In this document: piece by piece, positions 56,716 through 64,000 of the stretch
How positions within the stretch are numbered: the stretch's first letter is position 1
Layout: every line of letters begins with the position of its first letter
NCBI RefSeq assembly: GCF_028476545.1
Contig: NW_026733201.1
Coordinates: 171,396 to 235,395, forward strand
Length of the DNA stretch: 64,000 nucleotides
Direction of reading: 5' to 3'
Source of the DNA: Physella acuta
Lineage: Eukaryota > Mollusca > Gastropoda > Physidae
The notes under the pieces: generated by a model
Database searches by the model: none
Seen by the model: only the letters and a program-made list of their open reading frames with translations
What the model was told of the DNA's origin: nothing
Made by a program: the position numbers and the translations under genes

Positions 56716-59700
56716 AAATCAAGAACCTGTACTCTATAAACAAATCAGGAATCTGTACTCTATACACAAATCAAGAAACTGTACTCTATAAAGTTATCAA
56801 GGAATAAAGAAATCAAGAACATGTACTCTATACACAAATCAGGAACCTGTACTCTATACACAAATCAAGAACCTGCACTCTATACACAAATCAAGAACCT
56901 GCACTCTATAGACAAATCAAGAACCTGTACTCTATACACAAATCAAGAACCTGTACTCTATACATAAATCAAGAACCTGCACTCTATACATAAATCAAGA
57001 ACCTGCACTCTATAGACAAATCAAGAACCTGCACTCTATAGACAAATCAAGAACCTGCACTCTATACACAACTCAAGAACCTGCACTCTATACACAACTC
57101 AAGAACCTGCACTCTATACACAACTCAAGAACCTGCACTCTATACACAACTCAAGAACCTGTACTCTATACACAAATCAAGAACCTGTACTCTATACACA
57201 ACTCAAGAACCTGTACTCTATACACAACTCAAGAACCTGTACTCTATACACAACTCAAGAACCTGTACTCTATACACAACTCAAGAACCTGTACTCTATA
57301 CACAACTCAAGAACCTGTACTCTATACACAACTCAAGAACCTGTACTCTATACACAACTCAAGAACCTGTACTCTATACACAACTCAAGAACCTGTACTC
57401 TATACACAACTCAAGAACCTGTACTCTATACACAAATCAAGAACCTGTACTCTATACACAAATCAAGAACCTGTACTCTATACACAAATCAAGAACCTGT
57501 ACTCTATACACAAATCAAGAACCTGTACTCTATACACAAATCAAGAACCTGTACTCTATACACAAATCAAGAACCTGTACTCTATACACAAATCAAGAAC
57601 CTGTACTCTATACACAAATCAAGAACCTGTACTCTATACACAACTCAAGAACCTGTACTCTATACACAACTCAAGAACCTGTACTCTATACACAACTCAA
57701 GAACCTGTACTCTATACACAACACAAGAACCTGTACTCTATACACAACTCAAGAACCTGTACTCTATACACAACTCAAGAACCTGTACTCTATACACAAC
57801 TCAAGAACCTGTACTCTATACACAACTCAAGAACCTGTACTCTATACACAACTCAAGAACCTGTACTCTATACACAACTCAAGAACCTGTACTCTATACA
57901 CAACTCAAGAACCTGTACTCTATACACAACTCAAGAACCTGTACTCTATACACAACTCAAGAACCTGTACTCTATACACAACTCAAGAACCTGTACTCTA
58001 TACACAACTCAAGAACCTGTACTCTATACACAACTCAAGAACCTGTACTCTATACACAACTCAAGAACCTGTACTCTATACACAACTCAAGAACCTGTAC
58101 TCTATACACAACTCAAGAACCTGTACTCTATACACAACTCAAGAACCTGTACTCTATACACAACTCAAGAACCTGTACTCTATACACAACTCAAGAACCT
58201 GTACTCTATACACAAATCAAGAACCTGTACTCTATACACAAATCAAGAACCTGTACTCTATACACAAATCAAGAACCTGTACTCTATACACAAATCAAGA
58301 ACCTGTACTCTATACACAAATCAAGAACCTCTACTCTATACACAAATCAAGAACCTGTACTCTATACACAAATCAAGAACCTGTACTCTATACACAAATC
58401 AAGAACCTGTACTCTATACACAACTCAAGAACCTGTACTCTATACACAACTCAAGAACCTGTACTCTATACGCAACTCAAGAACCTGTACTCTATACGCA
58501 ACTCAAGAACCTGTACTCTATACGCAACTCAAGAACCTGTACTCTATACGCAACTCAAGAACCTGTACTCTATACGCAACTCAAGAACCTGTACTCTATA
58601 CGCAACTCAAGAACCTGTACTCTATACGCAACTCAAGAACCTGTACTCTATACGCAACTCAAGAACCTGTACTCTATACGCAACTCAAGAACCTGTACTC
58701 TATACGCAACTCAAGAACCTGTACTCTATACACAACTCAAGAACCTGTACTCTATACACAACTCAAGAACCTGTACTCTATACACAACTCAAGAACCTGT
58801 ACTCTATACACAACTCAAGAACCTGTACTCTATACACAACTCAAGAACCTGTACTCTATACACAACTCAAGAACCTGTACTCTATACACAACTCAAGAAC
58901 CTGTACTCTATACACAACTCAAGAACCTGTACTCTATACACAACTCAAGAACCTGTACTCTATACACAACTCAAGAACCTGTACTCTATACACAACTCAA
59001 GAACCTGTACTCTATACACAACTCAAGAACCTGTACTCTATACACAACTCAAGAACCTGTACTCTATACACAACTCAAGAACCTGTACTCTATACACAAC
59101 TCAAGAACCTGTACTCTATACACAACTCAAGAACCTGTACTCTATACACAACTCAAGAACCTGTACTCTATACACAACTCAAGAACCTGTACTCTATACA
59201 CAACTCAAGAACCTGTACTCTATACACAAATCAAGAACCTGTACTCTATACACAAATCAAGAACCTGTACTCTATACACAAATCAAGAACCTGTACTCTA
59301 TACACAAATCAAGAACCTGTACTCTATACACAAATCAAGAACCTGTACTCTATACACAAATCAAGAACCTCTACTCTATACACAAATCAAGAACCTCTAC
59401 TCTATACACAAATCAAGAACCTCTACTCTATACACAAATCAAGAACCTGTACTCTATACACAAATCAAGAATCTGTACTCTATACACAAATCAAGAACCT
59501 GTACTCTATACACAAATCAAGAACCTGTACTCTATACACAAATCAAGAACCTGTACTCTATACACAACTCAAGAACCTGTACTCTATACACAACTCAAGA
59601 ACCTGTACTCTATACGCAACTCAAGAACCTGTACTCTATACGCAACTCAAGAACCTGTACTCTATACGCAACTCAAGAACCTGTACTCTATACGCAACTC

Positions 59701-62700
59701 AAGAACCTGTACTCTATACGCAAATCAAGAACCTGTACTCTATACGCAACTCAAGAACCTGTACTGTATACGCAACTCAAGAACCTGTACTCTATACACA
59801 ACTCAAGAACCTGTACTCTATACACAACTCAAGAACCTGTACTCTATACACAACTCAAGAACCTGTACTCTATACACAACTCAAGAACCTGTACTCTATA
59901 CACAACTCAAGAACCTGTACTCTATACACAACTCAAGAACCTGTACTCTATACACAACTCAAGAACCTGTACTCTATACACAACTCAAGAACCTGTACTC
60001 TATACACAACTCAAGAACCTGTACTCTATACACAAATCAAGAACCTGTACTCTATACACAAATCAAGAACCTGTACTCTATACACAAATCAAGAACCTGT
60101 ACTCTATACACAAATCAAGAACCTGTACTCTATACACAAATCAAGAACCTGTACTCTATACACAAATCAAGAACCTGTACTCTATACACAACTCAAGAAC
60201 CTGTACTCTATACACAACTCAAGAACCTGTACTCTATACACAACTCAAGAACCTGTACTCTATACACAACTCAAGAACCTGTACTCTATACACAAATCAA
60301 GAACCTGTACTCTATACACAAATCAAGAACCTCTACTCTATACACAAATCAAGAACCTCTACTCTATACACAAATCAAGAACCTGTACTCTATACACAAA
60401 TCAAGAACCTGTACTCTATACACAAATCAAGAACCTGTACTCTATACACAAATCAAGAACCTGTACTCTATACACAAATCAAGAACCTGTACTCTATACA
60501 CAAATCAAGAACCTGTACTCTATACACAAATCAAGAACCTGTACTCTATACACAAATCAAGAACCTGTACTCTATACACAAATCAAGAACCTGTACTCTA
60601 TACACAAATCAAGAACCTGTACTCTATACACAAATCAAGAACCTGTACTCTATACACAAATCAAGAACCTGTACTCTATACACAAATCAAGAACCTGTAC
60701 TCTATACACAAATCAAGAACCTGTACTCTATACACAAATCAAGAACCTGTACTCTATACACAACTCAAGAACCTGTACTCTATACACAACTCAAGAACCT
60801 GTACTCTATACACAACTCAAGAACCTGTACTCTATACACAACTCAAGAACCTGTACTCTATACACAACTCAAGAACCTGTACTCTATACACAACTCAAGA
60901 ACCTGTACTCTATACACAACTCAAGAACCTGTACTCTATACACAACTCAAGAACCTGTACTCTATACACAACTCAAGAACCTGTACTCTATACACAACTC
61001 AAGAACCTGTACTCTATACACAACTCAAGAACCTGTACTCTATACACAACTCAAGAACCTGTACTCTATACACAACTCAAGAACCTGTACTCTATACACA
61101 ACTCAAGAACCTGTACTCTATACACAACTCAAGAACCTGTACTCTATACACAACTCAAGAACCTGTACTCTATACACAACTCAAGAACCTGTACTCTATA
61201 CACAACTCAAGAACCTCTACTCTATACACAACTCAAGAACCTCTACTCTATACACAACTCAAGAACCTCTACTCTATACACAACTCAAGAACCTCTACTC
61301 TATACACAAATCAAGAACCTCTACTCTATACACAAATCAAGAACCTCTACTCTATACACAAATCAAGAACCTCTACTCTATACACAACTCAAGAACCTCT
61401 ACTCTATACACAACTCAAGAACCTCTACTCTATACACAACTCAAGAACCTGTACTCTATACACAACTCAAGAACCTGTACTCTATACACAACTCAAGAAC
61501 CTGTACTCTATACACAACTCAAGAACCTGTACTCTATACACAACTCAAGAACCTGTACTCTATACACAACTCAAGAACCTGTACTCTATACACAAATCAA
61601 GAACCTGTACTCTATACACAAATCAAGAACCTGTACTCTATACACAAATCAAGAACCTGTACTCTATACACAAATCAAGAACCTGTACTCTATACACAAA
61701 TCAAGAACCTGTACTCTATACACAAATCAAGAACCTGTACTCTATACACAAATCAAGAACCTGTACTCTATACACAACTCAAGAACCTGTACTCTATACA
61801 CAACTCAAGAACCTGTTTTCTATACACAACTCAAGAACCTGTACTCTATACACAACTCAAGAACCTGTACTCTATACACAACTCAAGAACCTGTACTCTA
61901 TACACAACTCAAGAACCTGTACTCTATACACAACTCAAGAACCTGTACTCTATACACAACTCAAGAACCTGTACTCTATACACAACTCAAGAACCTGTAC
62001 TCTATACACAACTCAAGAACCTGTACTCTATACACAACTCAAGAACCTGTACTCTATACACAACTCAAGAACCTGTACTCTATACACAACTCAAGAACCT
62101 GTACTCTATACACAACTCAAGAACCTGTACTCTATACACAACTCAAGAACCTGTACTCTATACACAACTCAAGAACCTGTACTCTATACACAACTCAAGA
62201 ACCTGTACTCTATACACAAATCAAGAACCTGTACTCTATACACAAATCAAGAACCTGTACTCTATACACAAATCAAGAACCTGTACTCTATACACAAATC
62301 AAGAACCTGTACTCTATACACAAATCAAGAACCTGTACTCTATTCACAAATCAAGAACCTGTTCTCTATACACAAATCAAGAACCTGTACTCTATACACA
62401 AATCAAGAACCTGTACTCTATACACAAATCAAGAACCTGTACTCTATACACAAATCAAGAAATTGTACTCTATACACAAATCAAGAAATTGTACTCTATA
62501 CACAACTCAAGAACCTGTACTCTATACACAAATCAAGAACCTGTTCTCTATACACAAATCAAGAACCTGTACTCTATACACAAATCAAGAACCTGTACTC
62601 TATACACAAATCAAGAACCTGTACTCTATACACAAATCAAGAACCTGTACTCTATACACAAATCAAGAACCTGTACTCTATACACAAATCAAGAACCTGT

Positions 62701-64000
62701 ACTCTATACACAAATCAAGAACCTGTACTCTATACACAAATCAAGAACCTGTACTCTATACACAAATCAAGAACCTGTACTCTATACACAAATCAAGAAC
62801 CTGTACTCTATACACAAATCAAGAACCTGTACTCTATACACAAATCAAGAACCTGTACTCTATACACAAATCAAGAACCTGTACTCTATACACAAATCAA
62901 GAACCTGTACTCTATACACAAATCAAGAACCTGTACTCTATACACAAATCAAGAACCTGTACTCTATACACAAATCAAGAACCTGTACTCTATACACAAA
63001 TCAAGAACCTGTACTCTATACACAAATCAAGAACCTGTACTCTATACACAAATCAAGAACCTGTACTCTATACACAAATCAAGAACCTGTACTCTATACA
63101 AAAATCAAGAACCTGTACTCTATACACAAATCAAGAACCTGTACTCTATACACAAATCAAGAACCTGTACTCTATACACAAATCAAGAACCTGTACTCTA
63201 TACACAAATCAAGAACCTGTACTTTATACACAAATCAAGAACCTGTACTCTATACACAAATCAAGAACCTGTACTCTATACACAAATCAAGAACCTGTAC
63301 TCTATACACAACTCAAGAACCTGTACTCTATACACAACTCAAGAACCTGTACTCTATACACAACTCAAGAACCTGTACTCTATACACAACTCAAGAACCT
63401 GTACTCTATACACAACTCAAGAACCTGTACTCTATACACAACTCAAGAACCTGTACTCTATACACAACTCAAGAACCTGTACTCTATACACAACTCAAGA
63501 ACCTGTACTCTATACACAACTCAAGAACCTGTACTCTATACACAACTCAAGAACCTGTACTCTATACACAACTCAAGAACCTGTACTCTATACACAAATC
63601 AAGAACCTGTACTCTATACACAAATCAAGAACCTGTACTCTATACACAAATCAAGAACCTGTACTCTATACACAACTCAAGAACCTGTACTCTATACACA
63701 AATCAAGAACCTGTACTCTATACACAAATCAAGAACCTGTACTCTATACACAAATCAAGAACCTGTACTCTATACACAAATCAAGAACCTGTACTCTATA
63801 CACAACTCAAGAACCTGTACTCTATACACAAATCAAGAACCTGTACTCTATACACAAATCAAGAACCTGTACTCTATACACAAATCAAGAACCTGTACTC
63901 TATACACAAATCAAGAACCTCTACTCTATACACAAATCAAGAACCTGTACTCTATACACAAATCAAGAACCTGTACTCTATACACAAATCAAGAACCTGT
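56716..64000. repeat. 26-bp satellite array, about 280 copies, runs off window
   Basis: Unit TCAAGAACCTGTACTCTATA plus CACAAC or CACAAA. The first 400 bp are degenerate, and the rest is almost identical from copy to copy. Variants occur in blocks: CACAACTC, CACAAATC, CGCAACTC (58461-58725 and 59606-59790) and CTCTACTC. The block order recurs about 1.15 kb apart, showing segmental duplication inside the array. The right end is not reached. Confidence 0.98.

Noticed and set aside
56716-64000. CRISPR array
   Set aside because: Direct repeats are contiguous with no spacers, and the genome is eukaryotic. The same holds for the other tandem arrays.

Overview
This is a eukaryotic window, most likely from a mollusc and probably a heterobranch gastropod. 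That is an inference from style: short exons in an AT-rich background, animal-type genes (PTP4A, UBXN11), a canonical eukaryotic tRNA-Asp, hAT and other small TIR transposons, a tRNA-derived SINE, and abundant TCTAGATCTAGA-like and TAGGCCTA-like motifs. The species cannot be fixed from the sequence alone.

Layout. (1) Positions 1-17300 are almost wholly repetitive. About fifteen unrelated minisatellite or microsatellite arrays (units 6 to about 69 bp) follow one another, with small hAT-type MITEs between them. One candidate coding exon (10518-10834) encodes a basic segment resembling the calmodulin-binding region of CaM kinases. (2) Positions 18480-31700 on the plus strand hold the PTP4A (PRL) phosphatase gene. 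Its five coding exons at 28387-31696 read cleanly into a 174-residue protein. A likely promoter and first exon lie at about 18490-18618, and a possible extra exon at 27187-27272. The long first intron carries a 542-bp MITE and a 30-copy, 30-bp minisatellite. (3) Positions 34700-37375 on the minus strand hold a five-exon UBXN11-like gene (SEP and UBX domains, 558 residues), convergent with PTP4A. (4) Positions 44188-46173 on the minus strand hold a three-exon gene for a 195-residue single-pass membrane protein that I do not recognise. A SINE sits in one intron and a GC-rich insert in the other. (5) Positions 46174-51650 hold two more TIR elements, both with perfect 8-bp target duplications, and a tRNA-Asp(GTC). 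(6) Positions 51654-64000 are again tandem repeats: a 3.25-kb GC-rich array that is open in all six frames, a 38-bp array, a 23-bp array, and a 26-bp satellite of about 280 copies that runs off the window end.

The genes do not form an obvious pathway. No operon, CRISPR array, viral gene or integrated virus was seen. The most interesting points are the possible N-terminal extension and overlapping upstream ORF of PTP4A, the two transposon families with GGTAA ends and 8-bp duplications, the six-frame-open GC-rich array, the dense clustering of unrelated minisatellites, and the unrecognised membrane protein.
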